Source: an uncultured Muribaculaceae bacterium
GTDB taxonomy: Bacteria; Bacteroidota; Bacteroidia; Bacteroidales; Muribaculaceae
NCBI GenBank assembly: GCA_947174635.1
Contig: CAMWJS010000010.1
Coordinates: 1-64,000 of the forward strand
DNA length: 64,000 bases
Direction of reading: 5' to 3'
In this document: piece after piece, positions 27,243 to 35,244 of the stretch
Layout of the letters: each line of letters starts with the position of its first letter
Numbering within the stretch: position 1 is the first letter of the stretch
Notes under the pieces: model-generated
Databases searched by the model: none
Told to the model about the DNA's origin: nothing
The model's input: only the letters and a program-made list of their open reading frames with translations
Position numbers and translations under genes: made by a program

Positions 27243-27893
27243 ATGCAAGTATTCAAACTGGCTGCCGAGCCCCGTACCGACCTCGGCAAGAAAGCTGCAA
27301 AGACTCTCCGCAGCGAAGGTAAAATTCCCGTAGTGCTCAACGGCGGCGAAATCGTAGACCTCCCCTACACCGGCAAGCTCGGCGCAGGTGAAAAAATGGT
27401 AGAGATCGGCAATGGCAAAGGCATGATTACCACTGACCTCACCGTTACCAACGAAGCCGTACGCAAACTCGTCTACACTCCCGACATCTTTGCTGTAGAA
27501 CTCGAATATAACGGCGCAAAGAAAATGGCCGTTCTCAAAGAAATTCAGTTCCAGCCTGTAAAAGACACTATCCTTCACATGGACTTCCTCGAAGTAAACG
27601 ACACAAAACCTGTTGTTGTAGAAGTTCCCGTGAAACTCGAAGGTCACGCCGAAGGTGTTAAAGCCGGTGGTAAGCTCAACCTCTCGATGAAGAAACTCAA
27701 AGTACGCGCCATCTATACCGACATACCCGAGCGCCTTGTAATCAACGTAGACCACCTCGGTCTCGGCAAGACTCTCCAGGTTGGTGAACTTCACTTCGAA
27801 GGCCTCGAACTGGTCAACGCCAAGAATGCCGTTGTCTGCGCAGTTCAGCTCACTCGTGCTGCCCGCGGTGCTCAGGCCAACGCTGCTAAATAA
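27243..27893 (+). CDS. rplY: 50S ribosomal protein L25 (long, CTC type)
   Basis: Binds 5S rRNA in the large subunit. The 216-residue protein is the long TL5/CTC form: an N-terminal L25 domain (KTLRSEGKIPVVLNGGEIVDLP, then FQPVKDTILHMDF) and a C-terminal beta domain (PVVVEVPVKLEGHAEGVKAGG, VDHLGLGKTLQVGEL). It ends in an Ala-rich tail. pth follows after 11 bases and an S4-domain protein after that, the order usual in Bacteroidetes. Codon use is strongly biased, as expected for a highly expressed gene. Confidence 0.95.
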   Translation: MQVFKLAAEPRTDLGKKAAKTLRSEGKIPVVLNGGEIVDLPYTGKLGAGEKMVEIGNGKGMITTDLTVTNEAVRKLVYTPDIFAVELEYNGAKKMAVLKEIQFQPVKDTILHMDFLEVNDTKPVVVEVPVKLEGHAEGVKAGGKLNLSMKKLKVRAIYTDIPERLVINVDHLGLGKTLQVGELHFEGLELVNAKNAVVCAVQLTRAARGAQANAAK

Positions 27894-27904
27894 TTGGACT
27901 ATAG

Positions 27905-28468
27905 ATGAAATATCTTATTGTAGGGCTGGGTAATATCGGCGACGAATACCGCAATACCCGCCACAATATAGGATTTAAAGTATTGGATGCCTTAGCAGAG
28001 GCGTCCAATACTTCTTTTACTACCGAACGTTACGGTGATGTAGCCCAGTGCCGTCTGAAGAACAAACAGATGGTGCTGCTCAAGCCATCTACCTACATGA
28101 ATCTTTCAGGCAATGCCGTACGTTACTGGAAGGAAAAAGAGAAAATCGAACTTGAAAACATCCTTGTGATAGTAGATGACATAGCACTCCCCTTCGGAGC
28201 TATCCGCATCAAACCGTCAGGCTCAGACGCAGGCCACAACGGATTGAAAAACATAGCTCAGATGCTTGGCACGCAAGCCTATCCCCGACTGCGTTTCGGC
28301 ATAGGAGACAACTTTCCCCGCGGATGCCAGATTGACTATGTACTCGGACATTTCACTCTCGACGAACGCCAGAAACTTCCTGTTCGCATTGATGTTGCCA
28401 TCGATGCCATCAAAGCATTCGTGCTTTCGGGACTCCAGTTTGCAATGTGTAACTTCAATAACAAATAG
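27905..28468 (+). CDS. pth: peptidyl-tRNA hydrolase
   Basis: Cleaves peptidyl-tRNA that has dropped off ribosomes. The 187-residue cytoplasmic enzyme shows GLGNIGDEYRNTRHNIGF with the catalytic His of NTRHN, KPSTYMNLSGNAV, and VDDIALPFGAIRIKPSGSDAGHNGL. It lies between rplY and an S4-domain gene with short spacing, so the three ribosome-associated genes are probably one operon. Confidence 0.96.
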   Translation: MKYLIVGLGNIGDEYRNTRHNIGFKVLDALAEASNTSFTTERYGDVAQCRLKNKQMVLLKPSTYMNLSGNAVRYWKEKEKIELENILVIVDDIALPFGAIRIKPSGSDAGHNGLKNIAQMLGTQAYPRLRFGIGDNFPRGCQIDYVLGHFTLDERQKLPVRIDVAIDAIKAFVLSGLQFAMCNFNNK

Positions 28469-28470
28469 AT

Positions 28471-28950
28471 ATGGCCAAAAGCGAGGAAAGAATAGACAAA
28501 TGGCTATGGGCGATGCGCATATTCAAGACACGCACCGTTGCTACAGACTCCTGCAAGAAAGGACGCGTCAGCATAGGGGCTACGGCCGACAGTTCGGTCG
28601 CGGTAAAGCCGTCGCGACTTATCAAGGTCGGTGACATAGTTCATGTGCGCAAGCCGCCGGTCACCTACTCATTCCGCGTCAAGGCACTGACAGAAAACCG
28701 ACTTGGCGCACGCCTCGTGCCCGAGTACATGGAAAATATCACACCGCAGGCACAATACGACCTACTCGACGTAGTGAAAATATCCGGATTTATCGACCGC
28801 CGCAAAGGGCTCGGACGCCCGACAAAACGCGAAGGACGCGAATTGGCTCGTTTTGCAGAAGCTGTCAACGACGGATGGGACTTTGATGACAGCGACATCC
28901 AATCGAACGACATGTATGAATTTGATTTTGACGAAGAGGACTTCGACTGA
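28471..28950 (+). CDS. S4-domain RNA-binding protein, Hsp15-like
   Basis: A 159-residue protein whose first 65 residues are an S4 fold (RIDKWLWAMRIFKTRTVATDSCKKGRVSI). Relatives such as Hsp15 (HslR) bind stalled 50S subunits carrying nascent chains and help recycle them. The basic middle (RRKGLGRPTKREGREL) fits RNA binding and the acidic tail (FDFDEEDFD) is typical of the lineage. The ATG follows the pth stop by 2 bases. The link to ribosome rescue is from family knowledge. Confidence 0.85.
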   Translation: MAKSEERIDKWLWAMRIFKTRTVATDSCKKGRVSIGATADSSVAVKPSRLIKVGDIVHVRKPPVTYSFRVKALTENRLGARLVPEYMENITPQAQYDLLDVVKISGFIDRRKGLGRPTKREGRELARFAEAVNDGWDFDDSDIQSNDMYEFDFDEEDFD

Positions 28951-29006
28951 CCGAATTTCCGGAAGGCGCGATTTTTCAACCATCTCAAACTCTACAGACA
29001 TCAAAT

Positions 29007-29690
29007 ATGCAACAACGTTTTCTTCGACATGACGATACCATAATCGACATTATCAACGACGACTACACAATACTTCCGCTGCTGAGCAGATTTTCGATAC
29101 CGCTCGGTGTAGGCAACGAGACTATTGATGACATTTGTCGACGCAACGCTATTGATGTCAAAGCCTTGCTTCTGATGCTTAATTACATCAGAACCGGCAT
29201 TATCGATTCGTCGTATATCAACGTGGTCTCTCCTCTTGAAGTAGTAAAATTTTTAAAAAATTCCCATGACTACTTCATCAACTATAAATTCGCTCACATT
29301 CGCAAGAATCTCACGGCAGCTCTTGAGCTTGAGTCCAATGCGACCAACAGCATAATACTAAATTTTTTCGATACATTTATAGAAAAGGTCAAAGACCATT
29401 TCAAATACGAAGAGAGAAAAGTATTTCCTTATATAGAAGCCCTGCTGAATGGCGAAAAATCGACATACTCCATTGATATATTCCAACGTCATCACGAAGA
29501 GGTCGGCGGAGCACTCGCTGAATTGAAGAACATCATATTGCGCTACTACCGCACCACTGTTCCCAACCTGATGTATGACGTACTTGTTGACATCTACAAC
29601 TGTGAGGAAGACCTTGCCTCGCACTCTGATATCGAAAACAACCTGCTGATACCGATGGTGTCTGATATAGAAAGGAAGTTTCAGCAATGA
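29007..29690 (+). CDS. hemerythrin-domain protein (ScdA/YtfE-like)
   Basis: A 227-residue protein with an N-terminal ScdA-like segment (LSRFSIPLGVGNETIDDICRRNAID) and a C-terminal HHE helical bundle. The di-iron ligands look complete: HDYFINYKFAHI, HFKYEERKVFP, HHEEVGGAL and an acidic SHSDIENNLLIP. Family members repair iron-sulfur clusters or sense oxidants and nitric oxide. It overlaps the following LuxR-type regulator gene by ATGA, so sensor and regulator are probably made together. Confidence 0.85.
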   Translation: MQQRFLRHDDTIIDIINDDYTILPLLSRFSIPLGVGNETIDDICRRNAIDVKALLLMLNYIRTGIIDSSYINVVSPLEVVKFLKNSHDYFINYKFAHIRKNLTAALELESNATNSIILNFFDTFIEKVKDHFKYEERKVFPYIEALLNGEKSTYSIDIFQRHHEEVGGALAELKNIILRYYRTTVPNLMYDVLVDIYNCEEDLASHSDIENNLLIPMVSDIERKFQQ

Positions 29691-30274
29691 GGCATCTCAA
29701 CATCATATTATGCACACCATCAGTCATTGAATTCAACGGACTGTGCAGCGTGTTGCGCAACATCAGAGAGATGTCAATTAGTTTCCGCAGCATTACCCCT
29801 GCCGCATTGGCACATGACTTCATGTCGCTGCCGGTAAACGCGGACATTCTTATATGCGACCCGGTAGCAGTGTCCTCCACTACCCTGCATGACATAAAAA
29901 AAATTCTTCCCAAGATAAAAATCATACTGCTATATCACACAGCGTTACCACAAAGCTATGTAAAAGAATTTGATGCCGCCATCTCAATCTACGACACCGA
30001 AGCAACTATCGTACAGTCCGTGACATCTCTATTTGCCGCCAATAAAAAATCAGGCACTGCCTCCGAGATAACGCAACGGGAGAAAGAAGTTATAATCGGA
30101 GTCGTCAAAGGTCTATCCAACAAAGAGATAGCCGCGCAAATCAATGTTTCGGTAAATACGGTAATGACACATCGCCGCAACATTGCCGCCAAACTTGAGA
30201 TACACTCCGCAGCCGGTCTGACAGTATACGCCCTGATGAGTAATCTGATTACTCTCGACGAACTGTCGGAATAA
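29687..30274 (+). CDS. LuxR/NarL-family transcriptional regulator
   Basis: A 195-residue protein with a C-terminal LuxR-type HTH (ITQREKEVIIGVVKGLSNKEIA ... VNTVMTHRRNIAAKLEI). The first ~125 residues look like a response-regulator receiver fold (LNIILCTPSVIEFNGLCSVLR, ADILICDPVAV) but lack a clear acidic phosphorylation pocket, so activation may not depend on a histidine kinase. Start overlaps the stop of the hemerythrin gene. The pair is a recurring two-gene unit in Bacteroidales; its likely input is redox or nitrosative state. A palindromic repeat starts 5 bases after the stop. Confidence 0.85.
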   Translation: MRHLNIILCTPSVIEFNGLCSVLRNIREMSISFRSITPAALAHDFMSLPVNADILICDPVAVSSTTLHDIKKILPKIKIILLYHTALPQSYVKEFDAAISIYDTEATIVQSVTSLFAANKKSGTASEITQREKEVIIGVVKGLSNKEIAAQINVSVNTVMTHRRNIAAKLEIHSAAGLTVYALMSNLITLDELSE

Positions 30275-30279
30275 TCTTT

Positions 30280-30318
30280 GTATCCGTCCGAAAAAGGCCG
30301 ACTTTTTCGGACGGATAC
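30280..30318. repeat. 39-bp palindromic element, copy 2
   Basis: GTATCCGTCCGAAAAA-GGCCGAC-TTTTTCGGACGGATAC: a perfect 16-bp stem identical to copy 1 at 16937-16979 but in reverse orientation, as shown by the loop. It starts 5 bases after the LuxR stop codon and is well placed to end that transcript. Confidence 0.75.
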
Positions 30319-30319
30319 T

Positions 30320-30394
30320 CCTGAAATACAGCGAATGGTTGATGCTCAACTTGACAAGTGGTTCCCGGAATACACGGATTATGAAATGATTTAA
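30320..30394 (+). pseudogene. possible C-terminal scrap of a transposase-like gene
   Basis: A 24-codon frame ending in TAA reads PEIQRMVDAQLDKWFPEYTD. The WFPEY block with the preceding Gln/Leu-rich helix recalls the start of IS110-type transposases, but the match is short and from memory. It directly abuts palindrome copy 2. It may instead be chance coding. Confidence 0.25.
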
Positions 30395-30471
30395 TGTCAA
30401 ACAAAAATTAGTTCTGGATTAAATCTTTATTTTTAGAAATATCCACTCTCATTCACTCTCTGGAGTAATTG

Positions 30472-30500
30472 TTGCAGGTTGTGACAAATGTTTATATTTG
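30472..30500 (+). promoter_or_regulatory. promoter of the orphan gene at 30574
   Basis: TTG at 30472-30474 and TATATTTG at 30493-30500, 18 bases apart, about 75 bases before the ATG. Confidence 0.45.
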
Positions 30501-30573
30501 TGATATGAGATTGTCGGTTATTTTTCATTTATAAATTCACACACTACAAACTTAAATAATACTCTATTCCGAT

Positions 30574-31116
30574 ATGCATCACGAAATCACGATGAAATGG
30601 ACTAAATATGTAACGGGAACAGTCAAAGGCACCATTTTTGAGGGGGCACTCTGGGTTAAACAGTTCGTTCTGTGTGAGACGCCGCTCGAAGCTGCCAAAC
30701 TGTTCAACACTATCTTCAAAGACCAATGGAGTATGTCGACATTTGAAATCCCCCATATAAAAGAACTGCAAGCGACAAGTTGGAGGGAACGCTATGCCAT
30801 GATGAAGCTGTTTAGCGATGGCGCTCATCTGCAGATATTACTATTTATGACAAAAAAGCTACAGGAAGGGCTTGGCCCCAACCGTTTCAGAACAGGCATT
30901 ATTAGAGCTTATGACGAATGGATAGAATTTAGACCTCAGTTCACAATGCATGGCAACATTGCCGTTCTCTCGAAATGGCCTTCCGATGGTCCTAATAATG
31001 ACTACGACTGTGTATTCAGAGTCTATTCTCCTGAGGGGAAACCGCTCACTTGCTGGGATAACGGAGATAATCCGGTTGATACCAGTGGCTATTATGACCT
31101 GATAACAGATTTCTAA
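30574..31116 (+). CDS. unrecognised 180-residue protein
   Basis: No family is recognised. The product is soluble, with no signal peptide or membrane span, aromatic-rich (several Trp, Phe and Tyr) and begins MHHEITMKWTKYVTG. Met7 is an alternative start. The C-terminal part (YDCVFRVYSPEGKPLTCWDNGDN) looks beta-rich. It is convergent with folE, with only 9 bases between their ends, and lies in a stretch that includes a palindrome and a possible transposase scrap, so it may be an accessory or recently acquired gene. Confidence 0.6.
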   Translation: MHHEITMKWTKYVTGTVKGTIFEGALWVKQFVLCETPLEAAKLFNTIFKDQWSMSTFEIPHIKELQATSWRERYAMMKLFSDGAHLQILLFMTKKLQEGLGPNRFRTGIIRAYDEWIEFRPQFTMHGNIAVLSKWPSDGPNNDYDCVFRVYSPEGKPLTCWDNGDNPVDTSGYYDLITDF

Positions 31117-31125
31117 GAATCGGGG

Positions 31126-31743
31126 TCAGATAGAGGAGAGGAATTCGTGGCGGAGGGTCGGGTCGGTGGCGAAGATGCCGTTGTAGTCGAGTGTGGTGGT
31201 GACGGATTGCTGTTTTTCCACGCCGCGCATTTTCATACACAGGTGTTCGGCAGTGCAACGGGCTATTACTCCTTTGGCGGATAGGATTTTCTGCAATTCG
31301 GCGCAGACCTGCTCGGTAAGGCGTTCCTGCACTTGCAGACGACGGGCGAACATATCGACTATACGGGCCACTTTGCTCAAGCCGATTATCTTGCCGTCAG
31401 GAATGTATCCAATCGAGATTATGCCGAAAAATGGAAGGATATGGTGCTCGCAGAATGAGTAGAACTCGATGTCCCGCACTATAATCATACGCGAACCTTC
31501 ATGCGTAAATACAGCTCCGTTGACTATTTCGGATGTTGATTTGCGATAACCTCCGGCTGCAAACAGGAGTGCTTTGGCGGCTCTGACCGGAGTCTTGACA
31601 AGTCCTTCTCGGGTGGGGTCCTCTCCTATCAGTCTGATTATAGCTTCATAGTGTGCGGCAATCTGCTCCACCACGCTGTCATCGGCAACGCTGTTGCCGG
31701 CAGAATTTTCTATATCCATTTTATCAAGCGTGTCCTTGACCAT
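31126..31743 (-). CDS. folE: GTP cyclohydrolase I
   Basis: Converts GTP to dihydroneopterin triphosphate, the first step of folate or tetrahydropterin synthesis. The 205-residue protein has DPTREGLVKTPVRAAKAL, the zinc- and substrate-binding FCEHHILPFFG, IGLSKVARIV and the C-terminal Cys-His pair of RCTAEHLCMKMRGV. All three zinc ligands (C, H, C) appear present. It is last in a long minus-strand series after the SPOR gene. Confidence 0.96.
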   Translation of the reverse strand: MVKDTLDKMDIENSAGNSVADDSVVEQIAAHYEAIIRLIGEDPTREGLVKTPVRAAKALLFAAGGYRKSTSEIVNGAVFTHEGSRMIIVRDIEFYSFCEHHILPFFGIISIGYIPDGKIIGLSKVARIVDMFARRLQVQERLTEQVCAELQKILSAKGVIARCTAEHLCMKMRGVEKQQSVTTTLDYNGIFATDPTLRHEFLSSI

Positions 31744-31814
31744 CTGATAAATATTTCAGTTTATTAAATTATGCATCCGGCTATGTCGCTACAGCCGGTA
31801 CATTACGCCTATAA

Positions 31815-32327
31815 TCAGTCGACTGCGTTTATACGGTCGCGTACGACAGTTATTTCAGCCTTATAGGCAGGAAAGGCTTTTTTCAATTCGGCTGCGAGTT
31901 CTTCGGCATCAGCCTTGGATCGACAGTCTCCCACGCGAAGCCTCCAATATGGAGAATCGTAAATCACATAGGTTGAGAGTTCAGGGTATGCGCCCAATAT
32001 GGCGCGTTCTTTTGCTCTCGCTTCGTTTTTGGCTGTACGGGCGTTGTTGTCAGAATAAATCTGCACCCTGTAGCCTCCCATTTTTTTCACCCGTCGGGTC
32101 TTGTGCAGCGCACCTTCGGCAGGCAGGCTGTCGCTGTCGGCCACCGCTTTGCGAAGTCTGAGTTCAAGTGCCTCGGGATGCGTCACTGTGATTACGCCAG
32201 ACTTGTTGATAATGGAGGTAATAGTCGTGTCGCATGAGACATTTGCGGCAGAAGTCTGCGCTGATACGGATGCTGCACACATCGCCAGGGCTGAGCCCAT
32301 CGTCAATCGACTGAAAAACTTCATCAT
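31815..32327 (-). CDS. secreted SPOR-domain protein
   Basis: A 170-residue protein with a signal peptide (LTMGSALAMCAASVSAQ) and a C-terminal SPOR domain (GGYRVQIYSDNNARTAKNEARAKE ... YWRLRVGDCRSKADAEELAAELKKAF) that in other bacteria binds denuded glycan strands of septal peptidoglycan. It is therefore probably periplasmic. The position between tpiA and folE is a conserved Bacteroidetes order. Role in division is inferred from the domain only. Confidence 0.85.
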   Translation of the reverse strand: MMKFFSRLTMGSALAMCAASVSAQTSAANVSCDTTITSIINKSGVITVTHPEALELRLRKAVADSDSLPAEGALHKTRRVKKMGGYRVQIYSDNNARTAKNEARAKERAILGAYPELSTYVIYDSPYWRLRVGDCRSKADAEELAAELKKAFPAYKAEITVVRDRINAVD

Positions 32328-32387
32328 ATTATACAGTGGTGAGAGTGAAACAATGGAGTTGAGATGTAAGTATTAAGGATAGTAAAA

Positions 32388-32423
32388 CATGTTGGCGTCA
32401 ATTTATGTCATGACGCCAACATG
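32388..32423 (-). terminator. terminator of tpiA
   Basis: CATGTTGGCGTCA and TGACGCCAACATG pair perfectly over 13 bp around a 10-base loop; on the minus strand it is followed by TTTTAC. This suggests SPOR-folE also need their own promoter. Confidence 0.65.
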
Positions 32424-32470
32424 ACTATGTGATTGTCTGAAGCTATGCTTCAGTTTTATTTTTCTATTAA

Positions 32471-33226
32471 TTAGAAAGCCTTGACGATACCCATGAATGA
32501 CTCGGCATCGAGTGATGCGCCACCGATGAGACCACCGTCAACGTTGGGTTTTGCGAAGAGCTGGGGTGCATTGCTCGGCTTGCAGCTGCCGCCATAGAGG
32601 ATTGAGGTGTTTTCAGCCACTTCGTTGCCGTATTTGTCGGCGATGACTTTGCGGATGAATGCGTGCATTTCCTCAGCCTGGTCGTCGGTTGCAGTCTTGC
32701 CGGTACCGATAGCCCATACGGGTTCGTAAGCGAGGATGAGTTTTGAGAAGTCCTCTGCGCTCATGCCGAAAAGTGCGTCTTCAATCTGTTTCTTCACAAC
32801 TTCGAGATAAGAGCCGTTCTCACGTTCTTCGAGCACTTCGCCGATACAGAAGATGGGAGTAAGATTGTTCTCAAGTGCAAGAGCTACTTTCTCTTTGAGG
32901 ATTTCAGAAGTCTCACCGTAATACTGACGACGCTCAGAGTGGCCGAGAATTACGTAGGTAGCGCCTGTAGAGGCAACCATAGCGGCAGAAACTTCGCCGG
33001 TGTAGGCGCCTGATTTGTGGTCAGCGCAGTTTTCAGCACCCAGACCGAGTTTGGCGGGGTCAATCACTGCATTGACAGATGCAAGGTGAGTGAAAGGAAC
33101 GGCGATGATTACGTCGCAGTTGGGGGTAAAACCTTTGAGGGCTTCGTTGACATCTTTTGCAAGACCAACACCTTCGGCAAGCGTGGTATTCATTTTCCAG
33201 TTGCCTGCTACAATGTTCTTTCTCAT
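32471..33226 (-). CDS. tpiA: triosephosphate isomerase
   Basis: Interconverts dihydroxyacetone phosphate and glyceraldehyde-3-phosphate in glycolysis. The 251-residue barrel has NWKMNTTL at the N-terminus (catalytic Lys), [12 protein letters not shown] (catalytic His), [14 protein letters not shown] (catalytic Glu and mobile loop) and GGSCKPSNA with the phosphate-binding GLIGGASL. It is preceded by the BT_3928-like gene with 34 bases between them. pgk is elsewhere in the window. Confidence 0.97.
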   Translation of the reverse strand: MRKNIVAGNWKMNTTLAEGVGLAKDVNEALKGFTPNCDVIIAVPFTHLASVNAVIDPAKLGLGAENCADHKSGAYTGEVSAAMVASTGATYVILGHSERRQYYGETSEILKEKVALALENNLTPIFCIGEVLEERENGSYLEVVKKQIEDALFGMSAEDFSKLILAYEPVWAIGTGKTATDDQAEEMHAFIRKVIADKYGNEVAENTSILYGGSCKPSNAPQLFAKPNVDGGLIGGASLDAESFMGIVKAF

Positions 33227-33260
33227 TTTTTTATATTTTATTTATGAATGTTTGACAATT

Positions 33261-34670
33261 CTATTCCACATCATGATTTCCGTCAGCCTTTACGGGGGCG
33301 TCGGGATTGTCACCGATGGCGGGGACGTTCTCTTTTTCCGACTGCAAAGTTAATTGTTTTTTTTGTTTTTCGGGCAATAATCGCAGTATGAATTCCTGTG
33401 TTATGGCTATAATGAGCAAAAGAGCTGCTGCCACTGCCGTGATGACATATAAATTATTGCGGTCATTGATTTCAATCTCCTCGACCGAAAGCGTTCCTGT
33501 GCCGAGCGCATCGACAATAGAGAAGTCAAAGGCCGAAAGCGACCGCTTCCACTTGATAATGCCGTCACGCAGGTAAACCATCGACATGCTTCCTCGTGCA
33601 AGCTGTTTTAGAGAAGTGTCCTCTGCGATATAACAGGGATAATCAGCCATCGACATATCAACCCACCTTTCTATCCCTTCGGGACTGGCGGCAAGTAGAG
33701 CTATCATGGAGCCACCGCTCCGGGTTATAGCCTTATCAAATTCGTTGATTGCATACGTATATGCGATATCGACTCTGTTTGATTCCGGAATGACAAGGAC
33801 AAGCATTTCACCTTCATCATCAAGGACAAATCCGGTAACATCTTCATTTTCCACATCATATATCGAGAAACCGGCCGATCGCTCAGCCTTTGCTGTTTCA
33901 TCTCGCCGGACAAACGTCCATGTAGAGTCCGGCAATTCGTCGATAGAAAAAGCCTTCTCTTCTCCATCTCGCTGATAAATCATGCTTATATGCTCTGTGT
34001 CATCGTCATTGTCACTGTCAGCCGAGAGTGCATCGTACAGACTGCTTCCAACAGGATACGGCCGGAAATCGGCCATCGGCTGAATATTGTATCCGTAGAG
34101 ACTCACTATAATGGTGTAAAAGAGCAATACCAGGACTACGGCCCACTGTATGGCGGGACGATATACTCCACGACGCAGCCTGCTGTTGAACCGGCACAGA
34201 TAGGTCAACGCCAAAACAATAGCGACATTTTTCCAGAATGTGGCGGCATTGGATATCTTCCACATCTCTCCGAAGCAACCGCAATCGTCGACCGGCTGCG
34301 CTATCCATATATAAGCCGTCAGCGGGAGCATAAACACCATAGAGAGCATGAGCATCCACGGCGCCATGCGTTTGAAACAGCCCGTCATCAACAAAAAGCC
34401 GAACACAAATTCATAGACCGACAGGGCGATTGCCACAACAAGAGTGATGGTACGCGGCTCTGTCATGCCCCATACTGCCAGATAATCCTCTATCTTGAAG
34501 ATGAAACCCCACGGGTCGACTGCTTTTGAAAAACCGGATACAACGAACAATGCGCCAATGACAATGCGTAGCGCCATCACGACACCGGGACAATAAAATC
34601 TGTCAGGAATGAGAGCCTTTTTCGGCTTCCTGACAGTTTTGTTTTCACGAACCGGAGTCTGTTCAGTCAT
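33261..34670 (-). CDS. BT_3928-like DoxX-family membrane protein
   Basis: A 469-residue membrane protein. The N-terminal ~165 residues form a DoxX/MauE-type four-helix bundle (VVSGFSKAVDPWGF ... LMTGCF) including the DDCGCFGE motif with paired cysteines seen in MauE-like proteins. A further span (WAVVLVLLFYTIIVSLYGY) leads to a periplasmic domain of about 200 residues that resembles a thioredoxin-type fold without a CxxC, and a last span near the C-terminus. The family is conserved upstream of tpiA in Bacteroidetes. Function unknown; a role in periplasmic redox is an inference. Confidence 0.8.
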   Translation of the reverse strand: MTEQTPVRENKTVRKPKKALIPDRFYCPGVVMALRIVIGALFVVSGFSKAVDPWGFIFKIEDYLAVWGMTEPRTITLVVAIALSVYEFVFGFLLMTGCFKRMAPWMLMLSMVFMLPLTAYIWIAQPVDDCGCFGEMWKISNAATFWKNVAIVLALTYLCRFNSRLRRGVYRPAIQWAVVLVLLFYTIIVSLYGYNIQPMADFRPYPVGSSLYDALSADSDNDDDTEHISMIYQRDGEEKAFSIDELPDSTWTFVRRDETAKAERSAGFSIYDVENEDVTGFVLDDEGEMLVLVIPESNRVDIAYTYAINEFDKAITRSGGSMIALLAASPEGIERWVDMSMADYPCYIAEDTSLKQLARGSMSMVYLRDGIIKWKRSLSAFDFSIVDALGTGTLSVEEIEINDRNNLYVITAVAAALLLIIAITQEFILRLLPEKQKKQLTLQSEKENVPAIGDNPDAPVKADGNHDVE

Positions 34671-35221
34671 CGTTCAGACGTTTCATCTGCGGTGAGTTTT
34701 ATTATTCCGAACACCGCATAATTGATAATATCCATATAATTGGCATCGATGCCTTCAGACACGTTTGTCTGCCCGTTGTTATCCTCGATTTCTTTAGTAC
34801 GCATAAGCTTGGTAAGAATGAGGTCGGTGTATGACGACACTCTCATAAGCCTCCAGGCCTCGTCATAGTCGTGGTTTTTGGCAAGCATAAGAGTTCTTGT
34901 TGCAGCCATGTGGCTATCGTAGAGCGCAAGCGCCTCGTCGGAGGTAAGGTCTTTGGCGTCGGAGTATCCTTTTTCAAGTTGAATCAGTCCGATTATACCA
35001 TAGTTGACCATTGCTATAAATTCGGGCAAAATGCCCTCGCCTACCCACGACTCGCCTTTCACTTCAAGCGAGCGAACGCGGTTGGCCTTGATAAATATCT
35101 GGTCGGTGATTGACTGCGGGCGCATGAGCCTCCACGATGGGCCGTAGTCCTTGAGCTTGGCGGCAAAAATATCACGACAACGCGCTATGGCATTGTCAAA
35201 CTGCAATTCTGTATTCGGCAT
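34667..35221 (-). CDS. DUF1599-family protein
   Basis: A 184-residue cytoplasmic protein made of two similar halves: CRDIFAAKLKDYGPSWRLMRPQSITDQIFIKANRVRSLE and TLMLAKNHDYDEAWRLMRVSSYTDLILTKLMRTKEIE both contain DYxxxWRLMR and a following D-(Q/L)I-x-K-x-x-R. This tandem repeat is characteristic of DUF1599. The helical pattern has been likened to MazG-like nucleotide hydrolases, but a catalytic role is unproven. It overlaps the BT_3928-like gene by 4 bases. Confidence 0.85.
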   Translation of the reverse strand: MPNTELQFDNAIARCRDIFAAKLKDYGPSWRLMRPQSITDQIFIKANRVRSLEVKGESWVGEGILPEFIAMVNYGIIGLIQLEKGYSDAKDLTSDEALALYDSHMAATRTLMLAKNHDYDEAWRLMRVSSYTDLILTKLMRTKEIEDNNGQTNVSEGIDANYMDIINYAVFGIIKLTADETSER

Positions 35222-35244
35222 TCTGTAATACTTAATATTTGATA

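Larger units (their letters stand above)
30275..30573. other. intergenic gap with palindrome and possible gene scrap
   Basis: About 300 bases between the LuxR gene and the next ORF. It contains palindrome copy 2, a short open frame that looks like the end of a larger protein (30320-30394) and a promoter for the downstream gene. Confidence 0.6.
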
